Positions 9,101 to 17,176 of a DNA stretch of 64,000 nucleotides are shown here, one piece after another. Under the pieces are notes generated by a model, which did not search any database, was not told where the DNA came from, and saw only the letters and a program-made list of their open reading frames with translations. The position numbers and the translations under genes are program-made. Position 1 is the first letter of the stretch, and each line of letters begins with the position of its first letter. The DNA comes from Streptomyces pyxinicus (GTDB taxonomy: Bacteria; Actinomycetota; Actinomycetes; Streptomycetales; Streptomycetaceae): the NCBI RefSeq assembly GCF_024753135.1, contig NZ_JANUGP010000005.1, positions 1 through 64,000 on the forward strand, read 5' to 3'.

Positions 9101-9914
9101 CCCCCGGCCGCGCGCCGTCCGGCTGCGCCCCCGCTCCGTCGCCGCCCTCGTCCTGGTCGGGGCGGTCGGTGTCGCCGCGTTCGGGTGGCCCTTCCTCGCC
9201 CCGCCGGCCGCTGCCGTGAACGCCCACACGCAGGACGCCCCCTGGCTCTTCGCCGGGCTGCTGGTGCTGCTCGTCGCGGTGGTCGCGGCGACGATCGCGG
9301 AGTCGGACCTCGGGCCGAAGGCGGTGGCGATGCTGGGCGTGCTGGCCGCGACCGGTGCGGCGCTGCGTCCGATCGGCGCCGGCACCGCCGGTATCGAGCC
9401 GATGTTCTTCCTGATGCTGCTCAGCGGCCGGGTCCTCGGCCCCGGCTTCGGCTTCACCCTGGGCTCGGTGACGATGTTCGCGTCCGCCCTGCTCACCGGG
9501 GGCGTCGGGCCCTGGCTGCCGTTCCAGATGCTGTCGATGGGCTGGTTCACGATGGGCGCCGGGCTGCTGCCGGGTCCGGTACGGCTGCGCGGACGCGCCG
9601 AGCTGGTGCTGCTCGCCGGGTACGGCTTCGTGGCGGCCCTCGCCTACGGCACCCTCATGAACATGGCCGGCTGGCCCTTCCTCGGCACCGGCGCCGCGAG
9701 CATCTCCTTCGACCCGGACGCCGCGCTGCCCGCGAACCTGGCCCGGTTCGTCGCGTACTGCCTGGCCACCTCCCTCGGCTGGGACCTGGGCCGGGCCGTC
9801 TGCACCGTACTGCTGACCCTGCTCCTCGGTCCGGCGGTGCTGCGGGCGCTGCGCCGGGCCACCCGGCGGGCCGCGTTCGAGACCGCGGTCACCTTCGAGG
9901 GCCCCGACGCGTGA
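9090..9914 (+). CDS. ECF transporter S (substrate-binding) component, probably cobalamin/corrinoid
   Basis: A 274-residue integral membrane protein with about six helices (AALVLVGAVGVAAFGWPFL, APWLFAGLLVLLVAVVAATI, EPMFFLMLLSGRVLGPGFGF, FTLGSVTMFASALLTGGVGP). The FTLG..TMFASALLTGG.GPWLPFQM segment fits S components of ECF importers. GTG 9090 is preferred over ATG 9072 because GGGGGAGG (9076-9082) lies seven bases upstream. The start overlaps the end of the ATPase gene by eleven bases. Riboswitch control makes cobalamin the best substrate guess; cobalt or a B12 precursor cannot be excluded. It closes the operon. Confidence 0.85.
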   Translation: MSGSPRPRAVRLRPRSVAALVLVGAVGVAAFGWPFLAPPAAAVNAHTQDAPWLFAGLLVLLVAVVAATIAESDLGPKAVAMLGVLAATGAALRPIGAGTAGIEPMFFLMLLSGRVLGPGFGFTLGSVTMFASALLTGGVGPWLPFQMLSMGWFTMGAGLLPGPVRLRGRAELVLLAGYGFVAALAYGTLMNMAGWPFLGTGAASISFDPDAALPANLARFVAYCLATSLGWDLGRAVCTVLLTLLLGPAVLRALRRATRRAAFETAVTFEGPDA

Positions 9915-10280
9915 CCGGCGGCACACGCGGCCGTACCCCTGGGTGAGACCTCGCCTGCACGGGGTGAGCGGGCCGGTGAAGCACCCCACATGACCCAGAT
10001 CACCTACGATGCGGGACCGTAGGTCATTTTGCCCGATACGTCCTATACGGAACCCCGTCTGACCTGCGGTTTGAGACCCAGGCCACAGTCGGCCCACTCC
10101 CCCGGGATCCGGCCACAACTAGTAAAAGGGGGCATTGCGGGCCCGTTTCCGGCCTGCTTCTCTGGACGACGTCGCCAGGCGCCACGAGCCCCCGAGGGTC
10201 CGGAACGCCGACGCATACGGCCACAGCGCGTGGCCCTCGGAATGCGGGCGATCCCCCGTCCCCGACGCAAGAGGTTCTCC
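9915..10280 (+). other. Intergenic region before SLT-type gene
   Basis: This 366-base stretch holds no convincing gene. An in-frame open stretch from 10029 lacks a signal peptide at its start and is judged to be leader. AGAGG just before 10281 is the ribosome binding site. No riboswitch of the c-di-AMP (ydaO) type, known upstream of some Streptomyces wall hydrolase genes, could be recognised. Confidence 0.4.
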
Positions 10281-10694
10281 GTGTCCGTCTCCTTCATCCG
10301 CCGCATCGCCTCCCCGAAGAAGGCCCTCACCGCCGCCGCCGTGGCCGCCGCCACCGCCGGTATGGCGCTGTCCGCGGCGCCCGCCCAGGCCGCCCCGGAC
10401 GCGGCCTCCTCCGCTCAGGCGGCCGCGCACAAGATGATCCCGGACTCCGCGCAGTACAACGCGTTCAGCAAGATCGTCGAGCACGAGAGCGGCTGGAACC
10501 CCACCGCCACCAACAGCTCCTCCGGCGCCTACGGCCTGGTCCAGGCCCTGCCCGCCTCGAAGATGGCCTCGGCCGGCGCCGACTGGAAGACCAACCCGGC
10601 CACCCAGATCAAGTGGGGCCTGGACTACATGAACTCCCGCTACGGCAGCCCGACCCAGGCTTGGAACTTCTGGCAGGCCAACGGCTGGTACTGA
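10281..10694 (+). CDS. Small secreted lytic-transglycosylase-like (SLT) protein
   Basis: A 137-residue exported protein. GTG 10281 is chosen because AAGAGG lies just upstream and a signal peptide follows (KKALTAAAVAAATAGMALSA, cleavage after APAQA). The mature part is a compact lysozyme-fold domain: YNAFSKIVEHESGWNPTATN holds the catalytic-type Glu, followed by SSGAYGLVQALPASKM and IKWGLDYMNSRYG, ending in WNFWQANGWY. In the family this cleaves peptidoglycan glycan strands. No separate cell-wall-binding domain (LysM or LGFP) is present. It is monocistronic, with two terminator hairpins behind it. Confidence 0.88.
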   Translation: MSVSFIRRIASPKKALTAAAVAAATAGMALSAAPAQAAPDAASSAQAAAHKMIPDSAQYNAFSKIVEHESGWNPTATNSSSGAYGLVQALPASKMASAGADWKTNPATQIKWGLDYMNSRYGSPTQAWNFWQANGWY

Positions 10695-10735
10695 GCCGAC
10701 GGCTGGTACCCGTCCGGCACCACACCGCGTCCCGC

Positions 10736-10765
10736 ACCCTCGCCCGCACCGCGCCCGGCGAGGGT
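10736..10765 (+). terminator. Hairpin terminator behind SLT gene
   Basis: ACCCTCGCC (10736-10744) pairs with GGCGAGGGT (10757-10765). No T-run follows, as is common in actinobacteria. Confidence 0.6.
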
Positions 10766-10782
10766 GCGCGCGCGTGTCCGGA

Positions 10783-10812
10783 CCCGGCACCGGCGTCTTC
10801 CCCGGTGCCGGG
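10783..10812 (+). terminator. Second hairpin behind SLT gene
   Basis: CCCGGCACCGG (10783-10793) pairs perfectly with CCGGTGCCGGG (10802-10812). It ends 25 bases before the next start codon, so it may also shape that mRNA leader. Confidence 0.55.
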
Positions 10813-10837
10813 CGCGCCGGCGTGGTGAAGTACCCGC

Positions 10838-11548
10838 ATGACGACGAAGCGGACGACTGCGGGTACGGCGGCAGGCACGACGGCCCGGGACCCGGAGGCG
10901 CGCGGGGTGCGCCTGGTGGCCGTCCTGCTGATCCTCACCGTGGTGAGCGGGCTGATCGACGCCGTCAGCTATCTCGGGCTCGGCCGGGTCTTCACGGCCA
11001 ACATGACCGGAAACGTCGTCGTGCTCGGCTTCGCCGCGGCCGGCGCCCCCGGCTTCTCGGTGCCGCACACGGCCACCTCGCTGGGCTGCTTCCTGGTGGG
11101 CGCGGCCGTCGGCGGCCGGGTGGCGGCCCGCTGCTCGCCCGGTTCGCGGCGCCGGTGGGCCCGGCTCACCCTGGCCGCCGAGGCGCTCTTCCTCACGGCG
11201 TCGGCGGCGGTCGCCTTCGCCTGGCCGCACGCCCCCGGCACCCGGTACGCCCTGATCGCCCTCACCGCCTTCGCGATGGGCCTGCGCAACGCGACCGTCC
11301 GCAAGCTGGGCGTACCCGACCTCACCACCACCGTCCTGACCATGACCCTGACCGGCCTGGCCGCCGACTCCCGGCTCGGCGACGGCACCGGCCACCGCTC
11401 CCCGCGCCGCACCGCCTCGGTGCTCGCCATGCTCGGCGGCGCCTTCCTGGGCGCCTGGCTGGTCCTGCACCACGGCCTGGGCATCCCCCTGCTGCTCGCG
11501 GCGCTCGCCTCGGGCGCGCTGGCGGTGGTGGCGTCGGGGCGGGAGTGA
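10838..11548 (+). CDS. YoaK family membrane protein (DUF1275)
   Basis: A 236-residue membrane protein with about six helices. Family markers are LILTVVSGLIDAVSYLGLGR near the start, then VFTANMTGNVVVLG, and AFAMGLRNATVRKLGVPDLT with TTTVLTMTLTGL in the second half. DUF1275/YoaK proteins are widespread and of unknown function. The gene starts at ATG 10838 and runs towards the GT87-PAP2 gene; the two stops are four bases apart. No operon partner is evident. Confidence 0.9.
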   Translation: MTTKRTTAGTAAGTTARDPEARGVRLVAVLLILTVVSGLIDAVSYLGLGRVFTANMTGNVVVLGFAAAGAPGFSVPHTATSLGCFLVGAAVGGRVAARCSPGSRRRWARLTLAAEALFLTASAAVAFAWPHAPGTRYALIALTAFAMGLRNATVRKLGVPDLTTTVLTMTLTGLAADSRLGDGTGHRSPRRTASVLAMLGGAFLGAWLVLHHGLGIPLLLAALASGALAVVASGRE

Positions 11549-11552
11549 CGGC

Positions 11553-13592
11553 TCAGCCGGCGGGCGGGAGCGCCGCCCGGGCCGGCTCGCCGATGGGGGC
11601 CCGGTCCGCCAGTGCCCTGGCCGTCGCGGCGCGCGGCCCCTGGAAGGCGTACGACAGCCCGAAGCCTGCCGCCACCACCACCGCGCCGCCCACCGCGTCC
11701 AGCACCCAGTGGTTGCCGGTGGCGACGATGGCGGAGACGGTGCACAGGGGGTGCAGGAGCCCCAGCGCCTTCATCCACCACCGGGGCGCCACGACCGCGA
11801 TCACCACCCCGCACCACAGGGACCAGCCGAAGTGCAGCGACGGCATCGCCGCGTACTGGTTGGTGAGGGCGGTGAGGGTGCCGTAGTCGGGCTTGGAGAA
11901 GTCCTGGACGCCGTGGACCGTGTCGATGATGCCGAGGGCCGGCATCAGGCGGGGCGGGGCGAGCGGGAAGAGCCAGAAGCCGACCAGGGCGAGCAGGGTG
12001 GCGAAGCCGAGGGAGGCGCGGGCCCAGCGGTAGTCGGCGGGGCGGCGCCAGTACAGGACGGCGAGGACGGTCAGCGGGACGACGAAGTGGAAGGACTCGT
12101 AGTAGAAGTCGAAGAAGTCCCGCAGCCAGCCGACTTTCACGACGGCGTGGTTGACCGCGTGTTCGATGTCGAGGTGCAGGAACCGCTCGATGTCGAGGAC
12201 GAGCTGCCCGTGGTGTTCGGCGCGGGCCCGGCCGCCGGAGTTGGTGCCGCCGGTCGCGGCGAGCCGTACCTGCTGGTAGGCCGCGTACGTGACGCGGAGC
12301 AGCAGCAGTTCCAGCAGCAGGTTGGGGCGGGTGAGGACCCGGCGCAGGAAGGGCGGCAGCGGGCCGGCGCGGAAGCGGGCCGAGGGCGCGGGGGCGTACT
12401 GGGCGGGGCGCGGGCTCCGGTAGTACGGCGAGGTCCGGGAGAGGAAGGGGACGGCGGTGGCGGCGGCGAGGGCGGCCAGCAGGACCAGGTTGTCCCGCAG
12501 GGGGTACATCACCGGCATGTGCGGCAGCATCATCTCCGCCGGGAGGGTGGTCACCAGGACGACCGCGACCGGCCAGACGTAACGGTCGGAGGCGCGGGTG
12601 CCCACCCGGCCGACCACCGCGAGCAGCACCCACAGCAGCTGGTGCTGCCAGCTGGTCGGGGAGACGGCGACGGCCGCGCAGCCGGTGACCGCGACGGCGA
12701 GCAGGAGCTGTCCGTCGCGGGCGTAGCGCACCGCCCGGCGCAGGGCGAGGGCGGTGACGGCGGCGCCCAGCAGCAGGAAGAGGGCGATCTCGGCGGGGCC
12801 GCTGAGGCCGAGGCGGAGCAGGGCGCCGTGCAGGGACTGGTTGGCGAGGGCGTCGGCCTGGCCGCCGAGGCCCGCGCCGGCCATGTGGTGCACCCAGTAG
12901 GCGCGGGAGTCGTGGGGCAGGGCCGCCCAGGCGAGGGCCGTGCAGGCGGCGAAGGTGCCGGCGGTGGTGAGCGCGGCCCGGCGGCGGCCGGTGAACAACA
13001 GCAGCGGGGCGAACAGCAGCACGGTCGGCTGGAGGGCCGCGGCGATGCCGACGCACAGGCCGCTGGCGCGCTGCCCGCGTACGGTGAAGCAGCCGAGCAG
13101 GACGAGCAGGACCGGCATGACGCTGGTCTGGCCGAGCCACAGGGTGTCGCGGACCGGCAGGGACACCATGAGCAGGCTGACGGCGACCGGCGCGGCCAGC
13201 AGCGAGGTTCGGCGGCCGACCGGGCGGGGCAGGGCGCGGGCGGCGACCAGGCCGAGGGCGACGACCAGCAGCAGGGTGCCGAAGGTCCAGCCCCAGCCGA
13301 GGGCCTGCTGGGCGGCTCTGGTGAGCGGTTTGAGGACCAGGCCGGCGAAGGGGGTGCCGGTGAACTCCGTCGAGGCGTAGAGCGAGCCCTTGACGTGCAG
13401 GACGCCCTCTGGGCCGACCCACGTCTCCAGGTCGGTGAGCCGGTCGCCGCTCGGTGTGCTCAGGACGACGGCGAGCTGCCGTACGGCGAGGATCGTCGCC
13501 ATCACCCACAGCGCGAGGCGGGCCGCCCGCAGGCGGGCTCCGGCCTCCGTGAGGTCGTCCGTCGGTCCCGCGTTGTGCTCCACGTTCGCCAC
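11553..13592 (-). CDS. GT87-type glycosyltransferase / PAP2 phosphatase fusion membrane protein
   Basis: A 679-residue multi-pass protein. GTG 13592 is preferred because upstream codons read as non-coding leader and GGGAGG lies about ten bases before. The N-terminal half (to about residue 420) is a chain of membrane helices of the GT87 (DUF2029, polyprenyl-phosphate-mannose-dependent transferase) type, with LGQTSVMPVLLVLLGCF and ALQPTVLLFAPLLL. The C-terminal part is a PAP2-like domain: FDFYYESFHFVVPLTVL, AAMPSLHFGWSLW and TGNHWVLDAVGG, the last two being the phosphatase/transferase motifs with catalytic His. A role in lipid-linked sugar or glycolipid metabolism at the membrane is likely; the substrate is unknown. 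Confidence 0.87.
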   Translation of the reverse strand: MANVEHNAGPTDDLTEAGARLRAARLALWVMATILAVRQLAVVLSTPSGDRLTDLETWVGPEGVLHVKGSLYASTEFTGTPFAGLVLKPLTRAAQQALGWGWTFGTLLLVVALGLVAARALPRPVGRRTSLLAAPVAVSLLMVSLPVRDTLWLGQTSVMPVLLVLLGCFTVRGQRASGLCVGIAAALQPTVLLFAPLLLFTGRRRAALTTAGTFAACTALAWAALPHDSRAYWVHHMAGAGLGGQADALANQSLHGALLRLGLSGPAEIALFLLLGAAVTALALRRAVRYARDGQLLLAVAVTGCAAVAVSPTSWQHQLLWVLLAVVGRVGTRASDRYVWPVAVVLVTTLPAEMMLPHMPVMYPLRDNLVLLAALAAATAVPFLSRTSPYYRSPRPAQYAPAPSARFRAGPLPPFLRRVLTRPNLLLELLLLRVTYAAYQQVRLAATGGTNSGGRARAEHHGQLVLDIERFLHLDIEHAVNHAVVKVGWLRDFFDFYYESFHFVVPLTVLAVLYWRRPADYRWARASLGFATLLALVGFWLFPLAPPRLMPALGIIDTVHGVQDFSKPDYGTLTALTNQYAAMPSLHFGWSLWCGVVIAVVAPRWWMKALGLLHPLCTVSAIVATGNHWVLDAVGGAVVVAAGFGLSYAFQGPRAATARALADRAPIGEPARAALPPAG

Positions 13593-13987
13593 GCCTCGTC
13601 GGCCTCCCGCCCCGTTCGCCCCGGGCACCGCGTGTGCGCCGGGCCCCCTTCGCGTCCTGCCTGGATAGAACTCGCAGCTCTCGGAGAGGACGCGGGCAAC
13701 CCGTGGTTCACCTGACGTCCGCATTCCTTTTGTCCGGAAGACCTTAGTCCGGACGGGGTACGGTTGCGCGCCCCGGGGGCGAGAAGCATCACAACCGGCC
13801 AGTGGTGAAGGAGGGCGCGAGCGGGCAGACGTCCCAGCGTAGGCGCCCTTTAGCTGCACTGTGCATCGAAGGGCGTACGCGACGTAACGGGCCGAACTCC
13901 GCCTATGGTCGCTTTTCGGCCCGTTCCCTGGCAGTGTCGCCGGCGGGCCGCGTACCTGTCCCCGTCGAAAGGTAGGCGAGCCTCGTT
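13593..13987 (+). other. Divergent intergenic region between GT87-PAP2 and MFS genes
   Basis: This 395-base region holds both divergent promoters. A direct repeat GTCCGGA occurs at 13732-13738 and 13747-13753, within a locally AT-richer patch, and could be a regulator site. No gene is seen. Confidence 0.35.
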
Positions 13988-15367
13988 TTGGCGACCGCCA
14001 CTGCCGTCACCCCGTATCCGCAGACCCGCCGGGCCGCCCAGGCCGCCGGCCGCGATGTCACGGTCACCGATCCCGCGCTGGTCAGGCGTGCCGTCAAGGC
14101 GGCCGCGCTGGGCAACGCCATGGAGTGGTTCGACTTCGGCGTCTACAGCTACATCGCCGTCACTCTGGGCAAGGTCTTCTTCCCCTCCGGCAACCCGACC
14201 GCGCAGCTGCTGTCCACGTTCGGCGCCTTCGCGGCGGCCTTCCTGGTCCGGCCGCTCGGCGGCATGGTCTTCGGCCCGCTGGGCGACCGCGTGGGGCGCC
14301 AGAAGGTGCTCGCCCTCACGATGATCATGATGGCGGCGGGCACGTTCGCCATCGGCCTGATCCCGTCGTACGCCACGATCGGCGTCGGCGCTCCGCTGCT
14401 GCTGCTCGCCGCCCGTCTGGTGCAGGGCTTCTCGACCGGCGGTGAGTACGCGGGCGCGTCCACCTTCATCGCCGAGTACGCGCCGGACAAGAAGCGCGGG
14501 TTCTTCGGCAGCTGGCTGGAGTTCGGCACGCTCGCCGGGTACATCGGCGGCGCCGGTCTGGTGACGGTCATGACGGCCGTGCTCTCCTCGGACGACCTCA
14601 CGTCCTGGGGCTGGCGCGTCCCGTTCCTGATCGCCGGTCCGATGGGCATCATCGGCCTGTACCTGCGGATGCGCCTGGAGGAGACGCCGGCGTTCGCGGC
14701 CGAGGTCGAGAAGGCGGAGGCCGCCCGGCCGAAGGTGCCGCTGCGCGAGATGGTGGCGGGCCAGTGGCGGACGCTGCTGCTGTGCATGGGCCTGGTGCTG
14801 GTCTTCAACGTCACCGACTACATGCTGCTGTCGTACATGCCGAGCTATCTGACCAGCGAGCTGAAGTACGACGAGACGCACGGGCTGCTGGTCGTGCTCG
14901 GCGTGATGGCCCTGATGATGATCGTCCAGCCGTTCGCGGGCGCCCTGACCGACCGCGTGGGCCGGCGTCCGGTGATCGCCGCGGGCTGCGCCGGCTTCCT
15001 GTTCCTGTCCATCCCCGCCCTGCTGCTGATCCGCCAGGGCAGCCTGCTCGCCGTCGCGCTGGGCATGGGCGCGCTGGGCATGCTGCTGGTCTGCTTCACG
15101 GCCGCCATGCCGGCCGCGCTGCCCGCCCTCTTCCCGACCCGGGTGCGCTACGGCTCCCTGTCCATCGGCTTCAACGTGTCCGTGTCCCTGTTCGGCGGCA
15201 CGACCCCGCTGGTCGTGACCGCCCTGATCGGCGCGACCGGCAACATGATGATGCCCGCGTACTACATGATGGCCGCGGCCGTCGTGGGCGGTTTCGCGGT
15301 CTGGCGCATGGCGGAGTCCGCGGGCCGCCCGCTGCCGGGCTCGGCCCCGTCGGTGGAACCCCGCTGA
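13988..15367 (+). CDS. MFS transporter, metabolite:H+ symporter (ProP/ShiA-like)
   Basis: A 459-residue, 12-helix permease. The MHS-family signature starts with ALGNAMEWFDFGVYSYIAVT and includes FLVRPLGGMVFGPLGDRVGR and LLAARLVQGFSTGGEYAGAS; the second half repeats ALTDRVGRRPVIAAG. Proteins of this type import compatible solutes, citrate, shikimate or related acids with protons; the substrate cannot be read from sequence. The start is TTG 13988, behind AGGTAGGCGAG. It is monocistronic with a strong hairpin at 15385-15414. Confidence 0.9.
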   Translation: MATATAVTPYPQTRRAAQAAGRDVTVTDPALVRRAVKAAALGNAMEWFDFGVYSYIAVTLGKVFFPSGNPTAQLLSTFGAFAAAFLVRPLGGMVFGPLGDRVGRQKVLALTMIMMAAGTFAIGLIPSYATIGVGAPLLLLAARLVQGFSTGGEYAGASTFIAEYAPDKKRGFFGSWLEFGTLAGYIGGAGLVTVMTAVLSSDDLTSWGWRVPFLIAGPMGIIGLYLRMRLEETPAFAAEVEKAEAARPKVPLREMVAGQWRTLLLCMGLVLVFNVTDYMLLSYMPSYLTSELKYDETHGLLVVLGVMALMMIVQPFAGALTDRVGRRPVIAAGCAGFLFLSIPALLLIRQGSLLAVALGMGALGMLLVCFTAAMPAALPALFPTRVRYGSLSIGFNVSVSLFGGTTPLVVTALIGATGNMMMPAYYMMAAAVVGGFAVWRMAESAGRPLPGSAPSVEPR

Positions 15368-15384
15368 CGTACGGCGCACACCCC

Positions 15385-15414
15385 GCCTGGGGACCCCGGA
15401 AACGGTCCCCAGGC
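15385..15414 (+). terminator. Hairpin terminator behind MFS gene
   Basis: GCCTGGGGACC (15385-15395) pairs perfectly with GGTCCCCAGGC (15404-15414). Confidence 0.75.
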
Positions 15415-15551
15415 GCCCCTCCGCCGTCGTCCGGAACCACCAGCGACCATGGCCGAATTCCCCCCGCTCTCCCCCTCCCCGCCGCCCGGCTGAGATGATC
15501 GGCGTGGGGCCCGCAGGCCCCGGGACGACACTCGGGAAAGGCAGCAGACGC

Positions 15552-16223
15552 ATGAGCGGGTCGCAGTTCTGGGACGACGTCGACGACTACTTCATCAGCC
15601 AACTCTCCCCGGACGACGAGGCATTGCGCGCCGCCCTGCGGGACAGCGACGCCGCGGGGATGCCACCGATCAGCGTCACCGCGGCACAGGGCAAGTTCCT
15701 GCACCTGCTCGCCCAGGTGCAGGGCGCCCGTACCGTCCTGGAGATCGGCACGCTCGCCGGGTACAGCACGATCTGGCTGGCCCGCGCCCTGCCCGAGGAC
15801 GGCCGGGTGGTGTCGCTGGAGTACAGCGCCAAGCACGCCGAGGTGGCCGTGCGCAACATCGCCCGCGCCGGCCTGGACCGGATCGCGGAGGTGCGGGTCG
15901 GCCCGGCCCTGGAGTCGCTGCCCAAGCTCGCCGACGAGAACCCGGCCCCCTTCGACCTGGTCTTCATCGACGCCGACAAGGCCAACAACCCGCACTACGT
16001 GGAGTGGGCGCTGCGCCTGACCCGCGCGGGCAGCCTGATCGTGCTGGACAACGTGGTGCGCCAGGGCCGGGTCGCCGATCCGGACAGCACCGAGCCGGAC
16101 GTGCTCGGCACCCGCGCCGCGATCGAACTGATCGCCACGCACCCCCGGCTGAGCGGTACGGCGCTCCAGACGGTCGGTCAGAAGGGGTACGACGGGTTCG
16201 CGCTGGCCCGCGTGCTGGGCTGA
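15552..16223 (+). CDS. SAM-dependent O-methyltransferase (class I, CCoAMT-like)
   Basis: A 223-residue cytoplasmic enzyme. ATG 15552 is preferred to an earlier GTG/ATG because the domain begins directly after it. The SAM-binding loop is VLEIGTLAGYSTIWLARALP, followed by an acidic motif II (VVSLEYSAKHAEVA). The metal-site region is FDLVFIDADKANNPHYVEWA, and IVLDNVVRQGRV completes the catechol/caffeoyl-CoA O-methyltransferase pattern. It likely methylates a catechol or other phenolic hydroxyl; the acceptor is unknown. No neighbour suggests a pathway. Confidence 0.92.
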   Translation: MSGSQFWDDVDDYFISQLSPDDEALRAALRDSDAAGMPPISVTAAQGKFLHLLAQVQGARTVLEIGTLAGYSTIWLARALPEDGRVVSLEYSAKHAEVAVRNIARAGLDRIAEVRVGPALESLPKLADENPAPFDLVFIDADKANNPHYVEWALRLTRAGSLIVLDNVVRQGRVADPDSTEPDVLGTRAAIELIATHPRLSGTALQTVGQKGYDGFALARVLG

Positions 16224-16248
16224 GGCCGAGCCGGCGGCCGTCCCGGGT

Positions 16249-16641
16249 TCACCCTTCGTGGTAGAAACCGACGTTGACGCTGCGCGGCGCGGTCCGGTCC
16301 TGGACGACGATCTCGCCGGACGCGCCGCGCGGCAGCGGGACGGAGGCGCCGTAGGCCACGGTCTGCGCGTACTCCCCGACGATCAGCCGGACTTCGGCGG
16401 CCGGGTCGGCCTGGGAGCCGCGCAGCCAGCTCACCTGCCAGCCGCCCTCGGGACCGCACAGGAACTCCAGGTGGATCCGCGAGACGAACAGCCAGTCCTC
16501 GGGGGTGACCAGGCGGCACACCGACGCGTCCCGGCCGACCCGCAGGACGGCGCCGGGCTCGCTGGGCGCCTCGGCCATCGTCATACCGGCCGTGGCGCCC
16601 GCGTCGCCGCCCGAGACGGTGGCCATGGTGAGTTCGAGCAC
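16249..16641 (-). CDS. FHA-like domain protein
   Basis: A 130-residue protein. GTG 16641 has AGGGGG eight bases upstream; the frame before it looks non-coding. Residues 30-80 carry a forkhead-associated-like core, VLRVGRDASVCRLVTPEDWL then FVSRIHLEFLCGPEGGWQVS, with the Gly-Arg and Ser-Arg-Ile-His positions that bind phosphothreonine in FHA domains. The rest (PLPRGASGEIVVQDR) fits the closing strands. A phosphoprotein-binding role is expected, perhaps with a Ser/Thr kinase, but no kinase gene is near. Confidence 0.75.
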   Translation of the reverse strand: MLELTMATVSGGDAGATAGMTMAEAPSEPGAVLRVGRDASVCRLVTPEDWLFVSRIHLEFLCGPEGGWQVSWLRGSQADPAAEVRLIVGEYAQTVAYGASVPLPRGASGEIVVQDRTAPRSVNVGFYHEG

Positions 16642-16765
16642 GCGTGTTCCCCCTGAGGCAGTGCGGTGGCCCGCGCCAACCGGACATGACGGTGCGGCGG
16701 CCTGATCGCCGTACGCCGCCGCATGATAAAACGCCCGGCGGGGTCCCGTCCGGCACAATGGGTCC

Positions 16766-17176
16766 ATGACCGAGCGAAAGCCACCGGGCGTCCCGTTCGA
16801 GTCCTTCGTCGACCGGCAGATCCGCGACGCGCAGGCGCGCGGTGACTTCGAGCGGCTGCCGGGGGCGGGCCGTCCGCTGCCCGCCGAGCTGGAGGGCGCC
16901 TACGACGACCTGTGGTGGGTACGGCGGAAGATGGCGCGCGAGGGCCTGGCCGTGCTGCCGCCCGCCCTCGCGCTGCGCAAGGAGGCCGAGGACGCACTCG
17001 CGGCGGCTTGTGCCGCGCCCTCGGAGCGGATCGCCCGGAAGATCGTCGAGGAGGTCAACGTCCGGATCCGCGACATGATGTTCAAGCCGCCGCCGGGTCC
17101 TCCGCTGGGGCGGAAGCCGTACGACGTCGAGGAGGTCGTACGGGAGTGGCGGCGGCTCAGGAACTCAGAGGTGTAG
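16766..17176 (+). CDS. DUF1992 family protein (DnaJ-C28 conserved-domain-like)
   Basis: A 136-residue cytoplasmic protein. The DUF1992 pattern is clear: FESFVDRQIRDAQARGDFER, LPGAGRPL, then LWWVRRKMAREGL and ALRKEAEDAL. The family occurs alone in bacteria and as the C-terminal part of eukaryotic DNAJC28; its function is unknown. The last twelve bases overlap the end of the convergent gene on the other strand. Confidence 0.88.
   Translation: MTERKPPGVPFESFVDRQIRDAQARGDFERLPGAGRPLPAELEGAYDDLWWVRRKMAREGLAVLPPALALRKEAEDALAAACAAPSERIARKIVEEVNVRIRDMMFKPPPGPPLGRKPYDVEEVVREWRRLRNSEV

Noticed and set aside
10029..10280. A longer version of the SLT gene from ATG 10029
   Set aside because: The signal peptide and ribosome site place the start at 10281; the upstream part has no bacterial protein character.
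9960..10280. c-di-AMP (ydaO) riboswitch, as found before some Streptomyces wall hydrolases
   Set aside because: The conserved blocks of that class could not be found in the leader.
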